Of a stretch of 64,000 nucleotides of DNA, positions 1 through 9,438 are shown one piece after another. The position numbers and the translations under genes were made by a program. Under the pieces are notes generated by a model. That model searched no databases. It was not told the DNA's origin and saw only the letters and a program-made list of their open reading frames with translations. The stretch is from G963663315 sp963663315 (GTDB taxonomy: Bacteria; Pseudomonadota; Gammaproteobacteria; Arenicellales; Poriferihabitantaceae), in the NCBI GenBank assembly GCA_963663315.1, contig OY760176.1, positions 620,001 through 684,000 of the forward strand, written 5' to 3'. Numbering within the stretch: the first letter of the stretch is position 1; every line of letters begins with the position of its first letter.

Positions 1-1174
1 CTGCCGCAATCGCCGGACTCTGGTCGCTCGGGTCGATGGGCTCGGAAATACCCATACGATAGGTTGAAAACGCCAGGATCAGGGCAAAGAAAAATGCGAT
101 TCCAATGAAAAAGGATACTGGCCCAAACTGACCCATCAGGAACGATACGACAATCGGACCTGTACTCAACCCGATTCCGGTTATCATCACCAGACTGCCG
201 CTGGCCGCGATAATCTGGTTGGGCCTCAAACGATCATTGGCGTAAGCGATGTTCAATGCATACAGGGGTATTGCCGCTCCGCCCAGAATCACAATAATGA
301 CAAAGTAGGCAATACTGCCTTTTGTCAGCAACATCGCAGCAATGCAAACGAGCACCGCTACCGAACAAAGGACTGAGAGGGTGATTCTTCGATTTATACG
401 GTCTGACAACCAGCCAATCGGCCATTGAGTAACCAGACCGCCCAGAAAAACACAAGCCATGAATAGTGAAACCAGATCGGTCCTTTCGAGAACGTGGGCT
501 GCGTAAACCGGCCCCATTCCAAAAATGGTACCGTGGGCGGCCCCGGTCAATCCGCTGCTGATCACTGCCAGTGGCGAAGCACGATAGAGCTCCTTCAAAG
601 ACAATTTTTGGGTTCGGCCAAAGCTGGGCGCAGGTTTGGCCGTAAGCAGGATTGGAATCAATCCGGCCGACGCAATCATCGAAACCAGAATGAAAAGCTC
701 AATTTCCATCGGATCACCCAGATTGAGCAGAAACTGGCCTCCACCCAGTCCGAGTGTGGTAATCACCATATAAACAGACAGAACCCGACCGCGCGTCTCA
801 TTGCTTGCACGGTAATTCAGCCAGCTCTCTGTGACCACGTACAGACCCGCATAACTCAGACCGGTGACGAATCGCATTGCAGTCCAACTGACCGGGCTGA
901 CGTAGATGCCGTGGACGAGAATCGAAATCGAAGCCATTGAGGCCAGGGCGGCGAAGACACGGATATGGCCCACTCGTTCTACCAGTCTGGGTGCGATCAT
1001 CGAACCCACCAGGATGCCGAAAAAGTAGCCAGACATGATAATGCCGGTTATGAAGGTGGGAAAGCCCTCCATGGTGGCGCGCAATCCGAGCAGTGTTCCC
1101 TGAAGTCCGTTGCCAAGCATCATGAAGCCGATGCCGATCAGCAATGCCCAGGAAGCGCGGAGGTCATTAATCAT
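1..1174 (-). CDS. MFS transporter, YcaD-like (C-terminus cut by window start)
   Basis: Major facilitator superfamily carrier in the inner membrane; substrate unknown. The reverse strand reads from ATG at 1174 with a GGGAGA ribosome-binding site 7 bases upstream, and is open to position 1 (391 codons), so only the last few residues are missing. It is a chain of hydrophobic segments with two cytoplasmic loop signatures of the superfamily: PRLVERVGHIRVFA after the second helix and GWLSDRINRRITL in the middle of the protein. This duplicated loop motif marks two six-helix halves. The overall pattern resembles YcaD/drug-proton antiporter types. It is divergent from the MATE gene, with 161 bases between the two starts holding AT-rich promoter-like sequence. 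Family confidence is high, substrate confidence is nil. Confidence 0.85.
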   Translation of the reverse strand, partial: MINDLRASWALLIGIGFMMLGNGLQGTLLGLRATMEGFPTFITGIIMSGYFFGILVGSMIAPRLVERVGHIRVFAALASMASISILVHGIYVSPVSWTAMRFVTGLSYAGLYVVTESWLNYRASNETRGRVLSVYMVITTLGLGGGQFLLNLGDPMEIELFILVSMIASAGLIPILLTAKPAPSFGRTQKLSLKELYRASPLAVISSGLTGAAHGTIFGMGPVYAAHVLERTDLVSLFMACVFLGGLVTQWPIGWLSDRINRRITLSVLCSVAVLVCIAAMLLTKGSIAYFVIIVILGGAAIPLYALNIAYANDRLRPNQIIAASGSLVMITGIGLSTGPIVVSFLMGQFGPVSFFIGIAFFFALILAFSTYRMGISEPIDPSDQSPAIAA

Positions 1175-1335
1175 GGCAGTTTCTCCCAAGTGATTGCCTA
1201 AATAATCAGCTTATAATCAGGCGGATTCTAAAGATAATATTCCGGGTTTACCATATTAATTTTCAATTAAATTGGTAGCTGTTTTGTACGTCGGTTTATT
1301 GTAATCTGGCTGCTTTACCTGCCCCGGTTTTCCCG

Positions 1336-2655
1336 ATGACACCTCCAACTCAGGATATTTCCCATCGCAGTGTCTGGGCGCTGGCAGGACCAATGATCAT
1401 CTCGAATATTTCGGTGCCTCTGGTGGGGGCGGTGGACACCGCTGTGGTCGGTCATTTGCCGGGATTGCATCATATTGGCGCGGTCGCTCTGGGGGCGTTG
1501 ATCTTCAGCTTTATTTACTGGGGATTCGGCTTTTTGAAGATGGGTATTACCGGATTCATTGCCCGAGCCTATGGTAGAGATGATCAGGATTCGATTTCGG
1601 GCACCATGTTACGGTTTATTCTGCTGGGGCTTGTCTTTGGTCTGGCTGTGATCATTCTGGGCAATCCTCTGATAAGACTGGCGTTGTATTTTATCGATGG
1701 CAGTGAGGCTGTTGAAACGCTGGCTGCCGAATATTCCCTGATCCGAATCTGGGGCGCCCCTGCCACCCTCTGCGTTTATGTTTTCACCGGCATTTTCGTA
1801 GGAATGCATCAGACACGTCTGGCGCTGATTTTGCAACTGGTTCTCAACTTCACTAATGCCGGACTGGACCTGTTGTTCGTCCCTGTTCTTGAACTGGGCG
1901 TGCCAGGGGTGGCCTGGGCAACACTGATCGCAGAATACAGTGCAGCATTGTGCGGGTTTTTCATGTTGCGCAAGTCACTGTTCAAGGCTATTGACAGATT
2001 ACGGTGGCCTGAAATTCTGGAAGTCGGCGCTTTGAAGGAAATGGCGAGCACTAACGGCAATATTTTTATCCGCACAATATGCCTGGTTTTTTCATTTGCA
2101 TTCTTCACCGCACAAAGTGCCGCTCATGGAGAGTTGATTCTGGCAGTGAATACGGTATTGCTTCATTTTCAGACTGTTATGGCCTATGGACTGGATGGTT
2201 TTGCGCATGCGGTTGAAGCCATGGGGGGCAGCGCCTATGGCGCCCGGGACAGAGAGAAGTTTAAACGGGCGGCCTGGGTAACCACCCTTTGGTCGGGGGG
2301 GATGGCGGTGTTTATCAGCATTGCCTATTACCTGTCTGGAAATACAATCGTGGCGTTGTTTACCGATGCAACAGAAGTCATTCAGACAGCAGATCAGTAT
2401 TTGTTCTGGATGATCATCGCCCCGGTCGTATCTTGCTGGAGCTTTCAGCTTGACGGAATATTTATTGGCACAGGACATGCCAGGGAAATGCGTAATGCAA
2501 TGATTATTTCAACGGCGGGTTACCTGATTCTCACGTTTGTCTTTCAGTCCATGTTCGGGAATCATGGATTATTTCTCGGGTTGACCTGTCTTATGATTTT
2601 GAGGACCATGACACTGTATTATTATTATCCGAAACTGGTGCGTTCGATACTCTGA
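1336..2655 (+). CDS. MATE family efflux transporter (DinF-like)
   Basis: Multidrug and toxin extrusion protein of 439 residues, the usual length for the family, predicted to have twelve membrane helices. The N-terminus carries the DinF-subfamily signature VDTAVVGHLPG at about residues 36-46, and FIARAYGRDD follows at the end of helix 2. Such proteins exchange cations (Na+ or H+) for organic compounds across the inner membrane; DinF members have been linked to protection against oxidative and bile stress. I see no good Shine-Dalgarno sequence before ATG 1336. It ends one base before the stop of the convergent esterase gene, so the two genes share their 3' end region. Confidence 0.9.
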   Translation: MTPPTQDISHRSVWALAGPMIISNISVPLVGAVDTAVVGHLPGLHHIGAVALGALIFSFIYWGFGFLKMGITGFIARAYGRDDQDSISGTMLRFILLGLVFGLAVIILGNPLIRLALYFIDGSEAVETLAAEYSLIRIWGAPATLCVYVFTGIFVGMHQTRLALILQLVLNFTNAGLDLLFVPVLELGVPGVAWATLIAEYSAALCGFFMLRKSLFKAIDRLRWPEILEVGALKEMASTNGNIFIRTICLVFSFAFFTAQSAAHGELILAVNTVLLHFQTVMAYGLDGFAHAVEAMGGSAYGARDREKFKRAAWVTTLWSGGMAVFISIAYYLSGNTIVALFTDATEVIQTADQYLFWMIIAPVVSCWSFQLDGIFIGTGHAREMRNAMIISTAGYLILTFVFQSMFGNHGLFLGLTCLMILRTMTLYYYYPKLVRSIL

Positions 2656-2656
2656 C

Positions 2657-3373
2657 TCACCTTAAGTTTGCTGAATGGCGCTGGATAAAACGCGCAATAT
2701 CCCGAATCTCATCAGGGTGCACGGAATGAGGCATATCGTAGGTATGCCAATCGACGTTGTACCCGGCTGCGGCGAGCTTCCGGTAGCTGTGTCGTCCCGC
2801 GCTCACTGGAATAACCGGGTCGTGATATCCATGGGCCATGAAAACCGGCGTACCGAGATTCTCACTGGAACGCTCAGCTTCGGTTGAATCTGAATCTGGC
2901 AGATAAGCCGACAACGCAATGATGCCTGCAAGAGGTTGTCGGTATCTCAAACCGGCAAACAGAGCAACGGCGCCTCCCTGGGAAAATCCGGCAAGAAACA
3001 GCTTGTCGGTGGTGATACCCCGTTGATTCTCCTGTTCTATCAAAGTCCTGACAATCCCGGAAGCGTGTTCCAGACCTGGCCGGTCTGCCCGTTCTGATTT
3101 ATCTGCGTCGACCGGCATTTCATGGATGTCATACCAGCCACGCATGACCATGCCATTATTTATGGTAATCGGACGCAACGGAGCATGTGGGAACACGAAT
3201 CGAAAAGCGGTGTCACCCGGTAATCCAAGTTCACCGACAATGGGGACAAAATCATGCCCGTCCGCCCCCAGTCCATGTAACCAGATTATGGTTGCTTCAG
3301 GGTCCAGCCCTGTCTGGATTTCAATGTAATCGAGTTCGCCGGAAGCGCGATGGTCTGGGCTGTTCTGGTTCAC
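2657..3373 (-). CDS. alpha/beta hydrolase, phospholipase/carboxylesterase family
   Basis: Cytoplasmic serine esterase of the Abhydrolase_2 family (EstB/YpfH-like). Catalytic triad candidates are all visible: nucleophile Ser in GFSQGG, Asp in HGYHDPVIP and His in MPHSVHPDEI. The oxyanion-hole motif WLHGLGADGHDF sits near the N-terminus and MRGWYDIHEM in the lid region. The reading frame has no early ATG; I chose GTG at 3373 because it gives 238 residues, close to the family norm of about 220. Another GTG at 3451 would add 26 polar residues. Members hydrolyse short acyl esters or lysophospholipids; the real substrate is unknown. Confidence 0.85.
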   Translation of the reverse strand: MNQNSPDHRASGELDYIEIQTGLDPEATIIWLHGLGADGHDFVPIVGELGLPGDTAFRFVFPHAPLRPITINNGMVMRGWYDIHEMPVDADKSERADRPGLEHASGIVRTLIEQENQRGITTDKLFLAGFSQGGAVALFAGLRYRQPLAGIIALSAYLPDSDSTEAERSSENLGTPVFMAHGYHDPVIPVSAGRHSYRKLAAAGYNVDWHTYDMPHSVHPDEIRDIARFIQRHSANLR

Positions 3374-3517
3374 GTTTTCTCGGTATCCTGATAATTTGCG
3401 TTGTTGTTGATTGTTCTGGATTGTATTTGGCAATAGCAATTTATTCCACACGCCTGTTCAGGATAACAGGCAATCAAAGGATCGAATCCACGCCCTGCTG
3501 AGGGTGGCGGCTTGCCC

Positions 3518-3546
3518 GTCACAGGTCGGATGCTATCGGGTATACT
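3518..3546 (+). promoter_or_regulatory. candidate sigma-70 promoter before the cupin gene
   Basis: GTCACA (3518-3523) and TATACT (3541-3546) are separated by 17 bases, 47 bases before the cupin start. The -10 matches 5 of 6 consensus bases and the -35 matches 4 of 6. It could drive the cupin-mscS-RND run. Sequence match only. Confidence 0.35.
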
Positions 3547-3592
3547 CAGGTGAACGACACTGCAAAGTACGTGCAACCTGGTACGACATGAG

Positions 3593-3898
3593 ATGAATGA
3601 TAAATCCACAAAGGGGACAGCGGTCCCTGCGGTTCTGATAGAAAATCAAACAACCCGGGTGACCGAATGGCGATTTTCAGAAAAAGGGGACAATACCGGC
3701 TGGCATCGGCATGAATACGACTATGTGGTTGTGCCACTGTTTGACGGTTTCCTCGAAATTGATTCGGGAGATGGGGAAGTGGTCAGGGCGAACATGAAAA
3801 ACGGGGTTCCCTATTTCAGGAACGCGGGTGTAGAGCATGACGTTATCAACGGCAACGGATTCGAGTGTGCCTTTGTCGAGATCGAGTTTCTGAATTGA
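3593..3898 (+). CDS. small cupin-domain protein
   Basis: Single-domain cupin of 101 residues. The first cupin motif is WHRHEYDYVVVPLFDG (about residues 37-52) with two His and one Glu as probable metal ligands; the second motif carries His in NAGVEHDVIN. No signal peptide is present, so it is cytoplasmic. Small stand-alone cupins of this kind bind small ligands or act as isomerases or dioxygenases, but nothing here fixes the reaction. It lies 10 bases before mscS and on the same strand, so it is likely to be cotranscribed with the transport genes that follow. Confidence 0.75.
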   Translation: MNDKSTKGTAVPAVLIENQTTRVTEWRFSEKGDNTGWHRHEYDYVVVPLFDGFLEIDSGDGEVVRANMKNGVPYFRNAGVEHDVINGNGFECAFVEIEFLN

Positions 3899-3908
3899 TG
3901 GACCGACG

Positions 3909-5084
3909 ATGGCCGATAGCCAGCAAAATACGGAAAAGACAATAGAGCTGACACCGGTTGATCTGGCCGCCGAACTGCCGGCTTTTGTGGATCTGCTGCC
4001 TGATCGCTTGCAGACTTACTGGCATATTCTGGATGTGTATCCGATTCTGCAGGCTGTTCTGATTGCGCTGCTGTTTTTGTTGCTGGCTTATGTCATTCGC
4101 CGATTTGTACTGAACGCGGTGTGTCGACAATTCGCCATGCGCCTGTCGGGCGACGCGGACGGTCAGGTCATCGCCATGCTGAACCGACCGGTTTTTGTCA
4201 CTGTTATCTGCATTGGACTGATTATCGCTCTGTCTTCCAGTGGTCTGCCCGGTGGACTTGTGGGCATTGCAGTTTCGCTGATTGGCTCGGTTCTCGTTCT
4301 GGTCTGGTTGGGCTTCAGTTTTCGATTGTCCGGCTTATTCACTTCCGCGATGTCAACTAATGATCGCTTGTCGTTGATTAATGACCAGAGCAAACCCTTG
4401 CTCAGTATCGTATTCAAGATTGTGGTTATTATGGTCGGTGTCTATACCCTGTTTATCCTGTGGGGTATCAACCCGGTTGGTTTTCTGGCTTCAGCCGGCA
4501 TCGCTGGTATCGCCATCGGATTTGCTGCCAAAGATACGCTGGCCAATCTGTTCTCAGGTTTTTTCATCATCGCTGATATGCCTTACAAACTGGGTGACTA
4601 CATAAATCTTGACACCGGCGAGCGCGGCAAGGTTATCCATATAGGTTTGCGCAGCACCCGCTTGCTTACCCGCGACGACATCGAAGTCATCATTCCCAAT
4701 GGAGTCATCGGCAACGCAAAGATCGTCAACGAAACCGGTGGCCCATCGAGCAAACTTCGTCTGCGCCTCAGCGTACAGGCTTCATACGAGGCCGACCTTG
4801 AAGAGGTGTGCAGTTTATTGACTGAAATTGCGGAGAACCACCCGGGGGTGTGCAAAACTCCACCCGCGGCGGCGCGTGTGCGCGGCTTTGCGGACAGTGG
4901 AGTCAATATCGAACTGCTTTGCTGGATTGAAAATCCCGAACTGCGCGGACGGACACTGCACCAGCTTTATCTGGCGACACGTCAGGCATTTCGGGAGAAA
5001 AATCTGAAAATACCGTATCCGAAGCGGGATATTTACCTGCAGAATGCGAGCGGAGACAAGGTATCTCAAGGGACTAAGGTATGA
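3909..5084 (+). CDS. MscS family mechanosensitive ion channel
   Basis: Inner-membrane channel of 391 residues that releases osmolytes on hypo-osmotic shock. The N-terminal half has several membrane helices. The pore helix and the start of the beta domain are clear: GIAGIAIGFAAKDTLANLFS followed by GFFIIADMPYKLGDYI, the most conserved stretch of MscS. The cytoplasmic vestibule follows, with IGLRSTRLLTRDD and EVIIPNGVIGNAKIVN. It is longer than E. coli MscS (286 residues) because of extra N-terminal helices. Its stop overlaps the start of the RND adaptor by four bases, so the two are translationally coupled, an uncommon link between a tension channel and an efflux pump. Confidence 0.92.
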   Translation: MADSQQNTEKTIELTPVDLAAELPAFVDLLPDRLQTYWHILDVYPILQAVLIALLFLLLAYVIRRFVLNAVCRQFAMRLSGDADGQVIAMLNRPVFVTVICIGLIIALSSSGLPGGLVGIAVSLIGSVLVLVWLGFSFRLSGLFTSAMSTNDRLSLINDQSKPLLSIVFKIVVIMVGVYTLFILWGINPVGFLASAGIAGIAIGFAAKDTLANLFSGFFIIADMPYKLGDYINLDTGERGKVIHIGLRSTRLLTRDDIEVIIPNGVIGNAKIVNETGGPSSKLRLRLSVQASYEADLEEVCSLLTEIAENHPGVCKTPPAAARVRGFADSGVNIELLCWIENPELRGRTLHQLYLATRQAFREKNLKIPYPKRDIYLQNASGDKVSQGTKV

Positions 5085-6235
5085 TTGTCTCCAGGTTACT
5101 GATTCGTATCCCGTACGTGTGTAAAAATCTCATTCGAAGCCTGTTCATTCTGACCCTGCTTTGGTATTCCTCCTTGTACGCTCAACAGGGGGCGCGGGTT
5201 TCGGTTGACGCGGTGATTGCAGAGAAGTTTACCCAGACGGTGCCTATACTGGGGCGACTGGTTGCCAAACAGTCCGGTACCGTAGCTGTGCGTATCGGTG
5301 GCCCGGTTTCTGAAATTCTGGTTGATCTCGGAGATGTCGTAGCCGTGGGCCAGATACTGGCGCGCCTCGATACGACCAATCTGGAGCTCCAGAAAAAACA
5401 GGCCGAATATGCGTTGATCGAAGCCCAGACGCGATTAAAAACCGTAAAGGCCCAACTTGCTCTGGCAGAGCAGGAAGTGGAACGACTGGAAACCCTGAAG
5501 GGGTCGGCAGCAATCAGCCAGGCCACCCTTGATGATGCCTTGCAGCAACAGATTATTGCCTACTCGCGGGTCAATGAAGCGGAAGCGGGAATCAACAGCA
5601 GCCGGGTTTCTTTTGAGATCGCTGCGCTGGCCAATGACAATGCGGCCATCCGAGCGCCATTCGACGGAACCATTACCGGGAAATTGACCGAAGTCGGGAA
5701 TTACCTGCAAATCGGGCAGCCTGTTTTTCGGTTGATATCGAACCTGCGCCTTGAACTTGAGGCTGACATCCCGGCAGCTCAGTTAAAAGGATTGTTGCCG
5801 GGCTTCATTGTGCAGATCGAGCTGGAAAACGGAAGTCGGCATCATGCCACAATGCGGGCAATCATACCGGAAGAAAATCCCAGAACACGGACCCGGCGGG
5901 TTCGATTCGAACCGAATCTGGGGGCTGGGGCAGGTGATCTTGCGAACGAGCAAAGTGTGACCGTGTATGTTCCGATAGCCCGGGTGCGTGAAATACTGAC
6001 CGTACACAAGGATGGCATCATTCGGCGCGGACAAGGTGATATCGTCTACGTTGTTGTCAAGGATGCCGAAGGAATCAAACCGGATTCGGTGGAAATGCGG
6101 GAATTGAAAACCGGTTATGCCACCGGCAGCCGTGTCGAGGTCCTGTCTGGATTGGGCGAGGGTGAAATGGTTGTTGTTCGAGGAAACGAGCGACTGAGGC
6201 CGGGGCAGGTTGTAGGGATTGCGGGGTCTCTATGA
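5081..6235 (+). CDS. RND efflux periplasmic adaptor subunit (HlyD/AcrA family)
   Basis: Membrane-fusion protein of 384 residues that joins an inner-membrane RND pump to an outer-membrane channel. A hydrophobic N-terminal segment (about residues 16-34) is a signal or anchor. The split lipoyl domain follows: VAKQSGTVAVRIGGPVSEIL before, and IRAPFDGTITGKLTEVGNYL after, an alpha-helical hairpin rich in Gln, Ala and Leu (about residues 95-165). Beta-barrel and membrane-proximal domains fill the C-terminal half. It overlaps both mscS and the pump gene by ATGA, giving a tight three-gene operon. No outer-membrane TolC-type gene is adjacent, so it must use one encoded elsewhere. Confidence 0.92.
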   Translation: MIVSRLLIRIPYVCKNLIRSLFILTLLWYSSLYAQQGARVSVDAVIAEKFTQTVPILGRLVAKQSGTVAVRIGGPVSEILVDLGDVVAVGQILARLDTTNLELQKKQAEYALIEAQTRLKTVKAQLALAEQEVERLETLKGSAAISQATLDDALQQQIIAYSRVNEAEAGINSSRVSFEIAALANDNAAIRAPFDGTITGKLTEVGNYLQIGQPVFRLISNLRLELEADIPAAQLKGLLPGFIVQIELENGSRHHATMRAIIPEENPRTRTRRVRFEPNLGAGAGDLANEQSVTVYVPIARVREILTVHKDGIIRRGQGDIVYVVVKDAEGIKPDSVEMRELKTGYATGSRVEVLSGLGEGEMVVVRGNERLRPGQVVGIAGSL

Positions 6236-9200
6236 ATATAATTCGCGCTGCCATTGACCGACCGACCGCGGTGGTGGCCGCAGTATTGCTGATTATTCTG
6301 TTCGGTCTGGTGGCGTTGACCACGATCCCGATCCAATTGGCGCCGGATGTCAATCGACCCGTGATTACCGTCACCACCAATTGGTTCGGCGCCGCTCCGG
6401 CGGAAATCGAACGGGAGCTGGTCAATCAGCAGGAAGAAGAGTTCGCCGGCCTTGAAGGATTGGAATCCATTACCAGTCGGGCTCAACAGGGGCGAAGCCG
6501 GATCACCCTGGAATTCAAGGTTGGCGCCAACATGGACCGCGCCCTGCTGCTGGTGGCAAATCGACTGGACCGGGTGCCGGACTATCCTGATGAAGCAGAT
6601 CAGCCCACTCTGGATACGGCTGGCAGCGAGGACAACTCGATCGCATGGATGACCCTGCACCGGCTGGAGGGAAATCAACGACCGATCCACGAATACGGCG
6701 ATTTCATAGAAGATGTCGTAAAGGAACGGCTGGAACGGGTTTCCGGCATCGGCAAGATCAATGTCTACGGAGGCAGTGAGCGGGAAATTCATGTAATTGT
6801 TGACCCCAACCTGCTGGCACGCTTTCAACTGACGGTTACAGATCTGGCGACAGCGCTTCGAAATGCCAATGTGTCTCTCGGTGCAGGCAGCATCGATGAA
6901 GGTAAAAGACGCTATGTAGTTCGGACCGAGGGCGAACTGAATAGTCTGGAAATCATTCGCAACGTACTGGTCAGGAGCTCGGACAACGCGGGTGCATTGA
7001 ACAGGGTGGCGCTGTCCGATGTGGCCACTGTTCAATTCGGCTACAAGGAACCCACCTCCAGTATCCGGATGCTTGGAAACCCTGCGATTGCATTGAGCGC
7101 TGAGCGACAGACCGGGGCCAATGTCATCGAAATCATGGCCGGGCTGAAAGCGGCAATCAATGAATTGAACCAGTTCCAGATCCCCAATGCGGGCCTCAAA
7201 CTCCAGCAGGTTTACGATGAAACAGTTTATATCGATTCGGCGATTAATCTGGTGCGGCAAAATATCTGGGTGGGAGGCTCGCTGGCCGCATTGATTTTAT
7301 TGCTCTTTCTTCGATCCTTGCGCGCCACACTGGTGATATCCTTTTCGATTCCGATATCCGTGATTGGCGCATTTGTCGCCATGGCGATCCTTGGACGGTC
7401 GATCAATGTCATATCGCTTGCCGGTCTTGCTTTTGCAGTGGGCATGGTGGTGGATGCGGCGATCATCGTGCTGGAGAATATCTATCGCCTGAAGGAACAG
7501 GGCCATTCCAATGCCAAAGCGGCTTATCTTGGCGCCAAACAGGTCTGGGGAGCGGTGCTGGTCTCGGCCCTGACCACAGTCATGGTTTTCATACCGATTC
7601 TGGTGATGGAGCTGGAGGCGGGACAGTTGTTCAGGGACATCGCAGTCGCCATCTCAGTCTCGGTACTGCTTTCCCTGCTCGTATCGATTACCCTGATTCC
7701 GGCAATGGCAAAACGGTTCTTCAGGAAGACCGGGGGGGATGGTCCGAATGCCGTGACTCACCACCGGGCAGGTATTCCGGTGATTGACTGGCCGGCTCGC
7801 CAGTTTGTCCGTTTGATCGTCTGGTTTGTCGAAGCCGTGCTACGAAGCCGGATCATGGCATTGCTGGTTACGGTCGTCATTACCCTGGCCGCGAGTGCGG
7901 GAGCCTGGCATGCGCTGCCTAAACTTGAGTATTTGCCAGAAGGGAATCGCAACCTCCTTCTGGGTTTCGTCGTGCCGCCGCCGGGTTATAACCTGGAGAC
8001 GACCAAGCAAATTGCCCAGGGAATTGAAGCTGAAATCAGGCCACTATGGGCTTCGGAAACCGGTCCGGAATCGGGCGCGGACGGTCTGCCGAAAATCGAA
8101 CGTTTCTTTTATGTTGCCTTCCGTGGTCAAACCATACTCGGAATCACTGCCATCGAGCCTGAAAGGGTGGCGGAACTCAAACCGGTATTGCAAAAACCCG
8201 TTTTCAGGGAGCCTGGAACCTTCGGCTTTATCACCCAGCCCTCGATTTTTGGCCGAGGGGTAGGGGGTGGCCGGAAAATTGAACTGGATATCTCTGGCCC
8301 TGATTTTGACCGGATTTTCCTGGCTGCCAACCGGGCGTTTGGCAAGATAACACAATTGTTTCCCCGCGAGCAGGGTCATGAATGGAAACCCGTGCCCGGT
8401 CTGGAGTTGGGAGCGCCGGAAGTCAGAATTATTCCCAACCGTCTGAGGTTGAGCGACAGTGGGGTTACAGCGACCGAACTTGCCCGGACTATTGATACCT
8501 TCAATGATGGTTTGCGGGTAACCCAATCCACTATTGACGGCAGATTGATGGATATTGTTCTGAAAGGCGATGAAGACAGTGTCTACCAGACCCAGGGTAT
8601 TGGCAACCTGCCCGTGGTCACCCCGGGCGGACAGATTGTTCCTGTTTCCTCGCTCGCGGAATCAGTCGTTACTGCCGGTCCGACCGAGATCCGCCATCGC
8701 GAAGGTTTTCGTACCATCACCCTGGAAATTCGTCCGAGCTCCGCTCTCGCCCTGGAGTCGGCGATTGATCTGCTACAGGAACAGGTGATCGATACGCTGA
8801 AGGAAGAAGGACTTCCGGACGGTATTCAGCTCAACATTTCCGGCACGGCGGACAAGCTGGTAGAGACCCGCAATGCGATGGCAATCAATATGATGATCTC
8901 CATCATTATCGTATTTCTGGTCATGGCCGTTCTGTTCGAGAGCTTTATCTATCCATTGATCATAATGCTTTCCGTACCGGTTGCCGCGGCTGGCGGCGCA
9001 GGCGGGCTGGCATTACTCAATCTGATCACCTTTCAACCTCTTGATATGCTGACCATGCTTGGTTTCGTCATTCTCATCGGCATCGTGGTGAACAATGCAA
9101 TCCTGCTGGTACATCAGACGCTGTACCATATCCGTATAGAAGGAGTTGAAGCTACCAAAGCAATCAGACAGGCGACACGTAACCGGATTCGTCCGATTTT

Positions 9201-9435
9201 CATGTCTACGCTAACCAGCGTTTTTGGTATGCTGCCTCTGGTGTTAATTCCGGGGGCCGGGTCTGAGCTTTATCGTGGCCTTGGTTCTGTTGTGGTCGGC
9301 GGGCTCAGTCTTTCTGCTATCATCACACTGCTCATCGTTCCACCCATGATGTCGCTGATCGTTGTCCCGATCGAACGACGGGCCAGCCAACGTAAAACCC
9401 GTAGCCCGGGCACGGCAATAGTACCGGAAATCTGA
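6232..9435 (+). CDS. RND multidrug efflux pump, inner-membrane subunit (AcrB/MdtC-like)
   Basis: Proton-driven resistance-nodulation-division permease of 1067 residues, full length for the family. The first periplasmic porter domain follows helix 1. The core helices include GMVVDAAIIVLENIYRLKEQ, whose Asp-containing sequence matches the proton-relay helix of the HAE1 family. The second half repeats the fold, with GFVILIGIVVNNAILLVHQT and RNRIRPIFMSTLTSVFGMLP near the end. It acts as a trimer with the preceding adaptor. The substrate range cannot be read from sequence. There is no separate regulator gene next to the operon. Confidence 0.95.
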   Translation: MNIIRAAIDRPTAVVAAVLLIILFGLVALTTIPIQLAPDVNRPVITVTTNWFGAAPAEIERELVNQQEEEFAGLEGLESITSRAQQGRSRITLEFKVGANMDRALLLVANRLDRVPDYPDEADQPTLDTAGSEDNSIAWMTLHRLEGNQRPIHEYGDFIEDVVKERLERVSGIGKINVYGGSEREIHVIVDPNLLARFQLTVTDLATALRNANVSLGAGSIDEGKRRYVVRTEGELNSLEIIRNVLVRSSDNAGALNRVALSDVATVQFGYKEPTSSIRMLGNPAIALSAERQTGANVIEIMAGLKAAINELNQFQIPNAGLKLQQVYDETVYIDSAINLVRQNIWVGGSLAALILLLFLRSLRATLVISFSIPISVIGAFVAMAILGRSINVISLAGLAFAVGMVVDAAIIVLENIYRLKEQGHSNAKAAYLGAKQVWGAVLVSALTTVMVFIPILVMELEAGQLFRDIAVAISVSVLLSLLVSITLIPAMAKRFFRKTGGDGPNAVTHHRAGIPVIDWPARQFVRLIVWFVEAVLRSRIMALLVTVVITLAASAGAWHALPKLEYLPEGNRNLLLGFVVPPPGYNLETTKQIAQGIEAEIRPLWASETGPESGADGLPKIERFFYVAFRGQTILGITAIEPERVAELKPVLQKPVFREPGTFGFITQPSIFGRGVGGGRKIELDISGPDFDRIFLAANRAFGKITQLFPREQGHEWKPVPGLELGAPEVRIIPNRLRLSDSGVTATELARTIDTFNDGLRVTQSTIDGRLMDIVLKGDEDSVYQTQGIGNLPVVTPGGQIVPVSSLAESVVTAGPTEIRHREGFRTITLEIRPSSALALESAIDLLQEQVIDTLKEEGLPDGIQLNISGTADKLVETRNAMAINMMISIIIVFLVMAVLFESFIYPLIIMLSVPVAAAGGAGGLALLNLITFQPLDMLTMLGFVILIGIVVNNAILLVHQTLYHIRIEGVEATKAIRQATRNRIRPIFMSTLTSVFGMLPLVLIPGAGSELYRGLGSVVVGGLSLSAIITLLIVPPMMSLIVVPIERRASQRKTRSPGTAIVPEI

Positions 9436-9438
9436 ACC

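Noticed and set aside
6115..7260. Long open frame on the minus strand (381 codons) opposite the RND genes
   Set aside because: It lies antisense to the adaptor end and the start of a certain RND pump, and its translation is Cys/His/Gln-rich with no family pattern.
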